Part shown: in pieces, positions 1 through 7,910 of the stretch
How the letters are laid out: every line of letters begins with the position of its first letter
Numbering within the stretch: position 1 is the first letter of the stretch
Source: Prosthecobacter dejongeii
Lineage (GTDB): Bacteria > Verrucomicrobiota > Verrucomicrobiia > Verrucomicrobiales > Verrucomicrobiaceae
DNA: 64,000 nucleotides
NCBI RefSeq assembly: GCF_014203045.1
Contig: NZ_JACHIF010000003.1
Location: 1-64,000 of the forward strand
Direction of reading: 5' to 3'
Program-made: the position numbers and the translations under genes
Notes under the pieces: generated by a model
Told to the model about the DNA's origin: nothing
What the model saw: the letters and a program-made list of their open reading frames with translations, nothing else
Database searches by the model: none

Positions 1-947
1 ATGGCCCGTGTGGGCCTGAAGCCGACGCTCGGCCGCAGCTTTGAAACCCAGGTCAAAGACCTGCAACGCCGCGCCCGCGACGCCGCCCTCCGCCCTGTGA
101 GTGAACAGACTCTAGGGACTACAAGCTACAGCCAGAAAGCGGACACCCATAACCTCCAGCCCCATGGCAATAGCCTGGCTAGAGCCTGGAAGGCGTTTAC
201 CCAATTTGACGATGCTTTCCAGTATGGCCGCACCAGCAGTGCGGACCTTCATGACATCGCCCAAGCCGTGTCTGAGCCAGGCATGAAAGTCACGGCCCAT
301 GACTACGGCAGCTACATCCGCCTCCAAGGTAAAAACGGGTTTCTGGACATTCGTGAAGTGAAGACAGCGACGCCCTACATCAGCTCCATGGATGCGGATT
401 CCGCTGGGGAGGTCAGGGGTGGCGGCTCTCAGCTCTACCAGGCCGCCTTGGACTGGATTCATAACAACGGCAAAAAAGTACGCAGCGACCCCTCTGGCCT
501 GACCTGGATCAATGACACCCGGCGCACGTCTAATCTGATGGCTAGCGCCCTGCGCTGGGGCACCACCCAGCACCTCAGCGTGCATCCTGACCAAGGAGTG
601 CCCTGGGCAGAAGGCAACCATGAAGCGAACCTGACCGCGATGGCGAAGGTGGAGATGGCCAACGCTTTCAAAGCCGTTGCCCAGGCCCGGGATTGGCGGT
701 ATGATTTTGCCCATGAGCGATTCATTGACGCCACCGGAAGGGAACTTACCCGAGACGACTTCCACAGAGCGGTCGTTTTGGGAGATCCCGGAACATCTGG
801 CATCGGACTATCAACTCTACAGAGAGCAGTGTTTACAGCATCCGCGATTGAAAAATCAGAGCGAGGAGAGTTGGAAGGCATTGTTCATCAGGCGGAGACT
901 CGAGGAAGAGTTGGGAGCGGATTAGACCGCATCACCTATTCTTTGCC
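1..947. repeat. Copy 1 of a 947-bp duplicated toxin-body segment
   Basis: This segment is nearly identical to 4379-5325. Divergence is clustered in the first 90 bp and in the last 190 bp. Beyond position 947 the two copies are unrelated. Copy 1 leads into the DUF6883-like tip and copy 2 into a short unrelated tail. The left end may extend outside the window. Confidence 0.9.
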
Positions 948-1686
948 TAACCTGAGGGGTGGAATCGAACAAGCTGGAGCTCAGGCACTGTCTGAAGGTG
1001 TAGGAAAAAACTCTGCCCAAGCTCCTCTGTGGAATGGCATCACAGGTTACGACAGACGCGGAAACCCAAAGATTGTCGTCATCCTCAGTCGTCAGGACAG
1101 CGGAGCTTACAGCATCAAGATTAACGGGACCACGCACGACTTTAGTGAAACCCAGACCGCTGCTATTACAGGCCTCACGACTGACCAGCTCCGCGCCCTG
1201 CGTGCCGGAGATGCCAGTGCCCAGCCCGTGCTGGTCGCTAAAGCCGCCGCTCCCGCACCTGCTAAGCCGTCACCGGCCAAACCAACGAATGAGCAGGCTC
1301 AAGACCGAAGCGAAGAACTGACCGTCAAAAAAACCGATGCTGACAAAAAACATCTCACTGGTACGACCGAGGACAGCATTAACCACAAGTTACAAACCTA
1401 CCTTCGCAATCCTTTGCATGCCGTAGGCGGTCCCAAATCGGTTTGGTTCAAAGGCGCGTTAGGCTTTACCCAAAGCAATGCGGATGACTTGGCCCGCCAG
1501 TTGATCTTTGATACTCGCACTGCTTATGAAAAAGAAAAAACTAAGTATGGACAAAAGTTTGATCAGATGACCCCCCTTCAGGGAGCCAATGGGAAGATCA
1601 TTTCTCTCAAAGTTACCTGGATAAAAAATCCAGACGGTGTTATTAGGTTAGTAACCATCACGCCAAAAAATAAAAAACATGATTGA
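1..1686 (+). CDS. Polymorphic-toxin-like protein with DUF6883-like C-terminal domain (5' end outside window)
   Basis: The reading frame is open from the first base. The paralogous copy at 4379-5325 continues in frame upstream into a zincin domain, so the Met at position 1 is probably internal and the gene starts outside the window. Residues 1-315 match that paralogue almost exactly. A Pro/Ala/Lys-rich linker lies at about 415-450. The last 110 residues have the pattern GGxKxxWF, LGF, YGxxF, Wi and rLVT that I associate with the DUF6883 domain of polymorphic toxins; this assignment is from memory of the family. The stop overlaps the next ATG by 8 nt, and that gene is DUF4926-like, which fits a toxin-immunity pair. 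The 3' part is AT-richer than the body, as expected for an exchanged toxin tip. The toxic activity is unknown. Confidence 0.6.
   Translation: MARVGLKPTLGRSFETQVKDLQRRARDAALRPVSEQTLGTTSYSQKADTHNLQPHGNSLARAWKAFTQFDDAFQYGRTSSADLHDIAQAVSEPGMKVTAHDYGSYIRLQGKNGFLDIREVKTATPYISSMDADSAGEVRGGGSQLYQAALDWIHNNGKKVRSDPSGLTWINDTRRTSNLMASALRWGTTQHLSVHPDQGVPWAEGNHEANLTAMAKVEMANAFKAVAQARDWRYDFAHERFIDATGRELTRDDFHRAVVLGDPGTSGIGLSTLQRAVFTASAIEKSERGELEGIVHQAETRGRVGSGLDRITYSLPNLRGGIEQAGAQALSEGVGKNSAQAPLWNGITGYDRRGNPKIVVILSRQDSGAYSIKINGTTHDFSETQTAAITGLTTDQLRALRAGDASAQPVLVAKAAAPAPAKPSPAKPTNEQAQDRSEELTVKKTDADKKHLTGTTEDSINHKLQTYLRNPLHAVGGPKSVWFKGALGFTQSNADDLARQLIFDTRTAYEKEKTKYGQKFDQMTPLQGANGKIISLKVTWIKNPDGVIRLVTITPKNKKHD
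713..925 (+). CDS. Possible overlapping small ORF (70 aa) nested in the toxin gene
   Basis: This ORF is read one base out of phase with the surrounding toxin gene and ends at TAG just before the segment encoding DRITYS. The product is acidic and rich in Glu, Trp and Tyr, containing SFWEIPEHLAS and SEESWKALF. The duplicate at 5091-5303 keeps the frame open and the substitutions are mostly mild. Across the distant third copy the outer frame is better conserved than this one. The nested frame may therefore be a by-product of outer-frame codon bias. It could also be a real overlapping gene. No homologue is recognised. Confidence 0.3.
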   Translation: MSDSLTPPEGNLPETTSTERSFWEIPEHLASDYQLYREQCLQHPRLKNQSEESWKALFIRRRLEEELGAD

Positions 1687-1909
1687 AGAACTTTCATTAG
1701 TTAGGCTTATTAGGCCTATATCCAGTCCAGCAATTCCGGTGGGATCAATTGGCACGGTGCTTATTGTTTATGAAGATACGCCTCCCGCCTACGAGGTAGA
1801 GTTTATAGACGTAGAAGGGACAACACTGGAAGACCCTGAAACTGATGAATCCACCTTCACTGTGAGTGAGGATGATGTGGAGCCTTGGTTGGAAAAATTA
1901 GAGGCCTAA
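1679..1909 (+). CDS. DUF4926-like immunity protein, copy 1
   Basis: A 76-residue acidic protein with the DUF4926 pattern: an N-terminal L-x-L segment, PVGSIGTV, then a YEVEF strand and a C-terminal acidic strand. The family is small and beta-rich and is often found beside toxin-like genes. It is presumably cytoplasmic. The ATG lies 8 nt inside the toxin gene, so translation is probably coupled. That coupling is the main reason to propose that it neutralises the DUF6883-like tip. Two further copies at 2016-2246 and 6070-6285 lack an intact toxin partner. Confidence 0.7.
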   Translation: MIEELSLVRLIRPISSPAIPVGSIGTVLIVYEDTPPAYEVEFIDVEGTTLEDPETDESTFTVSEDDVEPWLEKLEA

Positions 1910-2015
1910 CAAGAGGTGGCGAGTCGTCTTTGATATTGTTATCGAAGAATCATTTCAGTAACTGTCTGCTAGATCAGATAACCTGATGGAATCATTGGAT
2001 CGGCCCCATAAAAAC

Positions 2016-2246
2016 ATGATTGAAGAGCTTTCATTGGTTAAACTCATTCGACCCATCTCCAGCCCAGCGGTTCCTGTAGGGTCAGTTGGCACGATTTTGA
2101 TGGTTCACGATTCCTCTCCTCCGGCTTACGAAGTGGAGTTCACGGACGCAAACGGAAAGACCCTCGTGGACCCGCATAGTGAATTGTTTGTTTTTACTGT
2201 GAGTGAAATTGACCTGGAGATCTGGCCGGAGAAGTTGAATGCCTAA
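2016..2246 (+). CDS. DUF4926-like immunity protein, copy 2 (orphan)
   Basis: The 76-residue product is closely related to the copy at 1679-1909, sharing MIEELSLV, LIRPISSPA and PVGS and the YEVEF strand. An ATG at 1986 would add ten residues, but the internal ATG at 2016 matches the start of copies 1 and 3 and is preferred. No toxin precedes it; the next gene is a zeta-toxin fragment. It looks like a retained orphan immunity gene, as found in polymorphic-toxin loci that collect immunity genes against relatives. A GCCTAAC heptamer overlaps its end. Confidence 0.65.
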   Translation: MIEELSLVKLIRPISSPAVPVGSVGTILMVHDSSPPAYEVEFTDANGKTLVDPHSELFVFTVSEIDLEIWPEKLNA

Positions 2247-2277
2247 CAAAAGGTGACGAATCGTCTTTGACACCGTC

Positions 2278-2721
2278 ATGGCAGATTCGAAACGGGGCAT
2301 TAAGCTGATGAATCAAGCCCTCGCTAAAGGGCATCGGGTGACCCTCCAGTACATCCACCAGCCGCTGATGAAGGCCGTGGAAAACAGCATCACGCGGGCC
2401 ATGGATAAGGACAATGGCCGCATCGTCCCTGCCGCCGTCGTGGCAGCCACTCACCTGCGCGCCCAGCAGGCCCTCTACGAACTGGCGGCCCACTACGCCG
2501 CAGACCCACGAGTGAGCGTGAAGGTCATTGACCATGAAAACTTCGCCGCACGCCCCAGCAGCTTGGCCGAGCTCAAGAGCAAACGCTACACCCAATCCAT
2601 GGAGGAGCTGCAGCAGCAGGCCGTGAAGCATGCCCGCCAGTACCTCGAAACCCAGTCACACCAAACCACCCTGACGGACGACCTGAAATCCCGCATCCTG
2701 GAACTGTCTGAGGGGAAATGA
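2278..2721 (+). pseudogene. Zeta-toxin (UDP-sugar kinase type) C-terminal fragment
   Basis: The 147 residues resemble the second half of a zeta-toxin domain: a strand with GHRVTLQYIHQPL, then RAMDKDNGRIVPAAVVAATH, then VSVKVIDHENF and a helical tail. The N-terminal Walker A P-loop of the family is absent, so the piece cannot be a working kinase. It is most easily read as the tail of a large polyvalent protein whose front has been lost. It lies between an orphan DUF4926 gene and another fragment of the same protein type. The ATG at 2278 is the only reasonable start, but expression as an independent gene is doubtful. Confidence 0.55.
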
Positions 2722-2837
2722 AGCATCTTCATCCCAGCCATCCCAACCTGCGCATGAAAGCTATTTCCACCACTTGCTCTGCCAAAACAGGTGTGATAAA
2801 ATGGCCTAACGAAATTTAACTCAACCCTCTCCTTGTT

Positions 2838-3101
2838 ATGTCTGAAGAAGAACCACAACGCGAACCTTGGGAAAAGCTCCCCTCTGGCATTGATCCAGAA
2901 CGCGAACGCTTAGCGGATGAAAGGATGAAAAAGTTGCATGACGCGCTAGCCGCCAATAATTTTGAACCATTCAAAGGGCCTCAGGGAAGCCCCGTGGAAA
3001 TGACGTTGGAAGAAATCAGGGAAGCTCTCAAAAAAGCTCGCGAGAACAAGCTAAACGAGCCGATGGAGTACGACCCCATCATGGATTATTGCAGCATGTG
3101 A
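2838..3101 (+). CDS. Small hypothetical protein, charged (87 aa)
   Basis: A highly charged, helical protein, rich in Glu, Lys and Arg, with no signal peptide or membrane segment. I do not recognise the family. It sits between toxin and polyvalent-protein fragments, so an immunity or accessory role is possible, but only by position. A GCCTAAC heptamer lies 34 bp upstream of its ATG, as for several genes here. Codon use is plausible for a real gene. Confidence 0.45.
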   Translation: MSEEEPQREPWEKLPSGIDPERERLADERMKKLHDALAANNFEPFKGPQGSPVEMTLEEIREALKKARENKLNEPMEYDPIMDYCSM

Positions 3102-3512
3102 AACGGCTGGGGGAAGTGGAGGCATCTTCATTTCTCCTTTGGTCTGGCTTCATGTTAAACTGCCAGCCTTCTCGTCATTGAGCAATCAGTAGTTAGGCTA
3201 ATTCCGGCTGGCTACCGTAGGCACCCGCGTGCGTGGTGTGCTGGGCACCCTGGGCCAGCTCAAACGCCCAGGCCCACCTGCCCAGCGCCCTGCGCCATGG
3301 CACCACCCAGCACCTCAATGGCCTAGCTACTTATAAGGACGCAGCCACTCGGGCGATCAAGACCGAAGTCCCTGGCTGGAAACCTGGAGACCACGATCAT
3401 AACCTGGCCCTTCTTCTCAGGGCCGAGCACGCCTACGTCATGCAGGAGGCCCAGGCTCGGGGCATTGACCTCAGCCATTTGACACACGATCTGGCGACGG
3501 ATAATATTCTTG

Positions 3513-3872
3513 ATGGCCATACCGGGACCCCCATTACCGACACAACTCTCGAATCTCTCGTGGACCGATTGGAACCCGGAGCTAGTGGAGTTGGCGCGAC
3601 TACACTTCTTAGGGCCCTTGTCACCGGATCCGCGTTACAGCGAGGACGATCCGGGGAGCGCGTTCGATCTCTACACACGGATCCGGGAGGACACACCGGA
3701 AGGGCGCAAAGTGGGAAACCAGATGAGCGGCTGGTGTCGGTGGCACGGCGTCTTTACTATAGCCGACCATCGGAAAGCGCTGGAGGCCTACCGCAAAGGC
3801 GAGTGGGTGACGCCGTATCCGGAGGGTCCGGTGGGCTCGCCGCCGCCCTTGCCGAGACGGCCCGGTTTCTAA
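3513..3872 (+). CDS. Overlapping ORF (119 aa) nested in the polyvalent fragment
   Basis: This frame is shifted by one base from the surrounding open frame and starts at ATG 3513. By eye, its codons between 3540 and 3870 are mostly G or C at the third position, clearly more than in the outer frame. The product has a natural composition (WNPELVELARL, RYSEDDPGS, KALEAYRKGEW) and a Pro-rich end. It occupies the same relative place and phase as the nested ORFs at 713 and 5091. No homologue is recognised. It may be a true overlapping gene, or the relic of the original frame after a frameshift. Confidence 0.4.
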   Translation: MAIPGPPLPTQLSNLSWTDWNPELVELARLHFLGPLSPDPRYSEDDPGSAFDLYTRIREDTPEGRKVGNQMSGWCRWHGVFTIADHRKALEAYRKGEWVTPYPEGPVGSPPPLPRRPGF

Positions 3873-4378
3873 ATCAGAAACAGCCCGGCCTGGTCAATGA
3901 GCACACGCATCTCTTCACCACGGTGGAGGAGCTGCTAGCCTCTGACTACGCCCGCCAGCATCCCTTCACCGCAGAGCAAATCGCCAGCCTGCGCACCGCC
4001 GAAGGCTTCCATGACGGGAAGACCGGGCACAGCATCGTCATCGCCGAAAACACCCGCCTGCTACCGGGCGAAAATCCCCAGCAGGCCCTCACCCGTGTGG
4101 TGCTGCATGAGCGCGTGGGTCACGCCGGATTGCAAATCTTGTTAGGCAGTGCCGAAAGCCCCCGTGCCCGCCGCTGGGCCGCCCTCAGCGCGCAGATCCC
4201 CCAGGCCGAGCTGGATGCCATCGCCGGACAGGCCGAGTATCAAAAACTGGCGGGAGACCGCAGCGCCCTGGCCTATGAATGGTTCGCCCGCCGTACGGAA
4301 AAGGACGCCAGCCTGCTGGAGAAAGACAGCCTGCCCCGGCAGATGTGGGATGCCTTTCGCGAGATGGTGATGGACGTC

Positions 4379-5325
4379 ATGGCCCATGTGGGCCTGAACC
4401 CGACGCTGGGCCGCAGCTTTGAAACCCAGGTCAATGATCTGAAAATCCGCGCTCGTAACGCCGCCCTCCGCCCTGTGAGTGAACAGACTCTAGGGACTAC
4501 AAGCTACAGCCAGAGAGCGGACACCCATAACCTCCAGCCCCATGGCAATAGCCTGGCTAGAGCCTGGAAGGCGTTTACCCAATTTGACGATGCTTTCCAG
4601 TATGGCCGCACCAGCAGTGCGGACCTTCATGACATCGCCCAAGCCGTGTCTGAGCCAGGCATGAAAGTCACGGCCCATGACTACGGCAGCTACATCCGCC
4701 TCCAAGGTAAAAACGGGTTTCTGGACATTCGTGAAGTGAAGACAGCGACGCCCTACATCAGCTCCATGGATGCGGATTCGGCTGGGGAGGTCAGGGGTGG
4801 CGGCTCTCAGCTCTACCAGGCCGCCTTGGACTGGATTCATAACAACGGCAAAAAAGTACGCAGCGACCCCTCTGGCCTGACCTGGATCAATGACACCCGG
4901 CGCACGTCTAATCTGATGGCTAGCGCCCTGCGCTGGGGCACCACCCAGCACCTCAGCGTGCATCCTGACCAAGGAGTGCCCTGGGCAGAAGGCAACCATG
5001 AAGCGAACCTGACCGCGATGGCGAAGGTGGAGATGGCCAACGCTTTCAAAGCCGTTGCCCAGGCCCGGGATTGGCGGTATGATTTTGCCCATGAGCGATT
5101 CATTGACGCCACTGGAAGGGAACTTACCCGAGACGACTTCGATCAAGCGGTCGTTCTGGGAGATCCCGGAACATCTGGCGTCGGAGTATCGACTTTACGC
5201 CGAGCAGTGCTCACAGCATCCGCGATTGAAAAATCAGAGCGAGGAGAGTTGGAAGGCATTATTTATGATTCGGAAGTTAGAGGAAAAAAATGGGGCGGAT
5301 TAGACCGCATCACCTATTCTTTGCC
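4379..5325. repeat. Copy 2 of the 947-bp duplicated toxin-body segment
   Basis: This is the partner of the segment at 1-947, in direct orientation 4.4 kb away. The left boundary of similarity coincides with ATGGCCC(A/G)TGTGGGCCTGA. The right boundary falls after TCTTTGCC. The duplication carries the body of the toxin but not its tip. Confidence 0.9.
5091..5303 (+). CDS. Possible overlapping small ORF, copy 2 (70 aa)
   Basis: This is the duplicate of the nested ORF at 713-925, with the same start context and stop. It differs at scattered residues, several of them conservative (Asp to Glu, Arg to Lys, Gln to Arg). The ORF survives all substitutions that separate the two copies, which gives weak support for coding. 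The same caution applies as for the first copy. Confidence 0.3.
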   Translation: MSDSLTPLEGNLPETTSIKRSFWEIPEHLASEYRLYAEQCSQHPRLKNQSEESWKALFMIRKLEEKNGAD

Positions 5326-5443
5326 CACAGGGGCAGCTTCGCCCCAGCGGCAGCAGATTGGCAGCGTGCTCATGTTCAGCGCTAGCAGCACGGCCACGCA
5401 CGAAGACACACCTTGAGTTAGGCCTGATGCTTTCATCCCTTCC

Positions 5444-5665
5444 ATGAATTTAAAAATGACTCGTTCCATGTTCAGTCGTGAAGCTCGGTTTTTCACGGTG
5501 GAGTCCATGCCGCTCGTGTGGGATGACTCCCAACTGTGGTTGATGGGGCGTGAGGGAAAGATCCTGTCTCCAGACCAAGAACTGCCCTGGACCTCTGCAC
5601 CCGGTACGGCGGAGCTGACCTGGGAGCCGTGGGTGGCGGCGGTGGCGGAGTACTGGCAAAGGTGA
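5444..5665 (+). CDS. Small hypothetical protein (73 aa)
   Basis: A soluble, Trp-rich protein with no signal peptide, starting MNLKMTRSMFSREARFF and ending AVAEYWQR. I do not recognise the family. It lies directly after the second toxin-body copy, in the position where an immunity gene would be expected. An immunity role is therefore possible but rests on position alone. The start at 5444 or at the internal Met five codons later cannot be separated. Confidence 0.4.
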   Translation: MNLKMTRSMFSREARFFTVESMPLVWDDSQLWLMGREGKILSPDQELPWTSAPGTAELTWEPWVAAVAEYWQR

Positions 5666-6069
5666 AGGGGCTTTTCCCCACGCAGCCAGGACGGGGCAAG
5701 GGTAGTGCGCCACCCGCAGGGCTGTTGGTTCACGATACCTCCTGGGGAGACAGAGCGTGGAACCCCGCTTACGGATGGCGCAAGAAGACCCTACCGATGC
5801 CGCGAGGAAGGTCAATGAAGAAACCTACGCCTAACAAAAGGGATGAAAATGAAAGGGGATGCAGCCGGTGCGCGTGGGTGGCTTCTAGAAAGGGGGGCAA
5901 GCTAAACGCAGCCTGAGATGAGGCTGGGGGCGATGAGGGTATTTTTTGAGGGGCTGTTTGCGCCCTTGCGAATGAAGAGGCGAACCCTATTTTGACGTGC
6001 CACGCTTCTGGAGTCAGTACCCCTAGGTTCCTTTGCGGTGGGCGATAACCTTTTTACACCACGTGACCG
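5666..6069. other. Gene-poor stretch with likely toxin-locus debris
   Basis: No convincing gene is seen. One frame near 5780-5830 ends with a plausible protein tail (MAQEDPTDAARKVNEETYA) directly before a GCCTAAC heptamer, as would be left by a deleted polyvalent or toxin gene. The rest is low in coding signal. Confidence 0.4.
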
Positions 6070-6285
6070 ATGATCGAAGACCTAGCCTGCGTGCGGCTGA
6101 AGAGAAGCATCGCCCCTTATCCCATTCCTGTGGGCACCACGGGAGCGGTCGTCATGGTTTACGATGCAGACCCACCTGGGTATGAGGTGGAGTTCTTCGA
6201 CAATGAGGGCCAGACGATACAAGACCCGCAAACGCGTCAATTCACCTTTACCCTCATGGAGGAAGACCTGGAGGTGATCCCCTGA
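6070..6285 (+). CDS. DUF4926-like immunity protein, copy 3 (orphan)
   Basis: A 71-residue relative of the proteins at 1679 and 2016, with PVGTTGAV and the YEVEFFDNEG strand. It is more divergent than the other two are from each other, for example MIEDLACVRLKRSIAPYPI at the start. No toxin gene precedes it. It reads as an independent orphan immunity gene, presumably against a different variant of the same toxin class. Its GC content is higher than that of copies 1 and 2. Confidence 0.65.
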   Translation: MIEDLACVRLKRSIAPYPIPVGTTGAVVMVYDADPPGYEVEFFDNEGQTIQDPQTRQFTFTLMEEDLEVIP

Positions 6286-6478
6286 GTGGAGAGGCAGCGG
6301 CGAGGCCCAGGGGCCTGCTTGCAGAGCTTGGGGCGATGAGTCGCCCTCTAGGATCGTTTTTAAGACCGCTCAAAGTTTGGCTCTTCGGCCTCTCCCCTCA
6401 AGCGTTCATTTCTTTTGGTTAGGCCGGATCGCCTTTCCATCCGTCAGGTGACCTTAGCGGGGCCTGGCCAGTCGCGGC

Positions 6479-7201
6479 TTACAGTTGCAGACCGGGTATC
6501 TGGTGAAGCTCCTCGGGCACGGAGGTCAGTGGGTTGCCGGTGAGGATGAGCCTCCGCAGCTCTGGTAGCTGGCCCACCTCGGGCGGCAGGGTGGTGAGGC
6601 GATTGCGCTTCAGGTACAGCTTCACCAGCGAGGTCAGGTTTCCAATCTCGGGCGGCAGGTGCTCCAGGCCGATGTTGTCCAGGAACAGGGTGCGTAGCCC
6701 GGTCAGTCCCCAGAGTTCCGCTGGCAGGTCGGTGAGGGGATTGTCATTGAGGCTCAGCTCCATGAGCCGTTTCAGTTGGCCGATCTCGGGCGGTAGCCGC
6801 GTGAGCTGATTTCCCCACAGGTGCAGCCGCCACAGGCGCGTGAGCTGGCCAATCTCTGGCGGCAGCTCCGTCAGCGCATTCTCGCCCAGGTAGAGCTGAT
6901 CCACCTTCGTCAGCCGCCCGATCTCTGGCGGCAGCGTGGTCAGCCGATTTTTGAGCAAGAAGATCACCTCCAGGTCTGTGAGCAGGCCGATCTCGCGCGG
7001 CAGGCAGGCGAGGCGGTTTCCGTTCGCCGAAAAAAACTTCAGCGCCGTGAGCTGGCCGATCTCCGTCGGCAACTCCGTGAGCCCCAGCGAGTCGAGATTC
7101 AGATTCGTCCCCCGTTCCCCCAGCCCCCGGCAGACCTCCATCCGCCGCCGCGCCTCCTCATACGCCCCCCGCGCCTCAGGTGTCATGGATGGATCCGTCA
7201 T
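6479..7201 (-). CDS. Leucine-rich repeat protein (240 aa)
   Basis: After a charged N-terminal helix (residues 1-30) the protein consists of eight to nine 23-residue leucine-rich repeats with the consensus LPPEIGQLTxLxxLxLxxNxLT. This is the bacterial SDS22/plant-like type. There is no signal peptide and no membrane segment, so it is presumably cytoplasmic and acts in protein binding. No kinase, ROC-GTPase or other effector domain is attached. The repeats are very regular at the DNA level, which produces long open frames on the other strand. The start at 7201 is the only ATG ahead of the first repeat. The partner is unknown. Confidence 0.85.
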   Translation of the reverse strand: MTDPSMTPEARGAYEEARRRMEVCRGLGERGTNLNLDSLGLTELPTEIGQLTALKFFSANGNRLACLPREIGLLTDLEVIFLLKNRLTTLPPEIGRLTKVDQLYLGENALTELPPEIGQLTRLWRLHLWGNQLTRLPPEIGQLKRLMELSLNDNPLTDLPAELWGLTGLRTLFLDNIGLEHLPPEIGNLTSLVKLYLKRNRLTTLPPEVGQLPELRRLILTGNPLTSVPEELHQIPGLQL

Positions 7202-7280
7202 GGTGGGGGGAAGGTGACGCTCAAGATAAAGAACGCATCACCGACCGCAACGAAAAGGCGGGGTGGAGAGACAGCGCGGG

Positions 7281-7516
7281 GAGTGGATCCGGTGGTGCCG
7301 CTGGCGCAGGTGGCGGATTTTGAGAAGGAAATGAATGCGGCGCAGGTGGACTGGCAGTTGGTCTCTTACAGTGGGCCGGTGCATAGCTTTACTCAAAAGA
7401 AGGCGGGGAATGATGCTTCGACGGGGAGTGCTTACCATGCGCTGGCGGACGCGAGATCTTGGAAGGCGATGCGGACTTTTTTGGATGAGATCTTCGTGGC
7501 GGCTGCGGCTGAATGA
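7281..7516 (+). pseudogene. Dienelactone hydrolase C-terminal remnant
   Basis: About 75 residues match the end of dienelactone hydrolases: DPVVPLAQVADFEKEM carries the catalytic Asp region, and GPVHSF carries the catalytic His. The helix ADARSWKAMRTFLDEIF closes the fold. The front two thirds, with the nucleophile Cys, are absent, and the upstream DNA is the divergent LRR gene. The fragment has no credible start codon. It is a truncated relic, probably left by a deletion or insertion that brought the LRR gene here. Confidence 0.65.
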
Positions 7517-7910
7517 GTTCGCGGGGGAGGTTTTTTTGATCATGCTGGATTCATGGCCGTTCGCTTCTAGATGGGGTTGGGCGGCCTGCTGTGATCTGTG
7601 TTCTTTGAAATACTGTTATGATGCTTTTTGTTAGGTTGGGTGCGTTTGACCCGTCCGGTGCGGAGCTCCATTCTACAGACGCTTTTGGTTGACTGAGCTG
7701 TCGGCGATTGAGGGGGATCTGGAAGAAGCTCATTGTCCTGCATCTATGGCCTGCCTCCTCTGGTGGACGCACAAACAGGGCAAGGCGGGGCACAGACCAC
7801 ATGGGATTTCCATGAGCTATCCTCCCGCCGAAATGTGGCGCAGGTCATGAAACCTTTGCCGTTTTTTTTGGGGGGATGATGCCTGGATTCAGCAAGGCGC
7901 TAGAGCCTAG
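7517..7910. other. Gene-free stretch
   Basis: I find no convincing gene and no member of the repeat families here. Short open frames on both strands have no protein-like character. A run of G and T near 7862-7880 is unremarkable. Confidence 0.5.

Larger units (their letters stand above)
3233..5416 (+). pseudogene. Polyvalent protein fragment with HExxGH zincin domain and duplicated toxin body
   Basis: The open frame is 727 codons. About ten codons in, the frame resembles the repeated body domain (ALRHGTTQHL). Just upstream, the better protein-like frame (TVGTRVRGVLGTLGQLKR) is in another phase, which suggests a frameshift near 3270 and loss of the 5' part. Residues 215-385 form a metallopeptidase-like domain with LHERVGH, the HExxGH motif of zincins in phage polyvalent proteins. 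From 4379 the 947-bp duplicated body follows, and then an unrelated 30-residue tail. The region between 3640 and 3860 has poor codon bias in this frame. The gene is likely a decaying paralogue of the toxin at the left edge. Confidence 0.6.

Noticed and set aside
6821..7516. A 231-codon plus-strand frame across the LRR gene and the following DNA
   Set aside because: Its first two thirds are antisense to regular LRR repeats. Only the last 75 codons are meaningful, as a dienelactone hydrolase relic.
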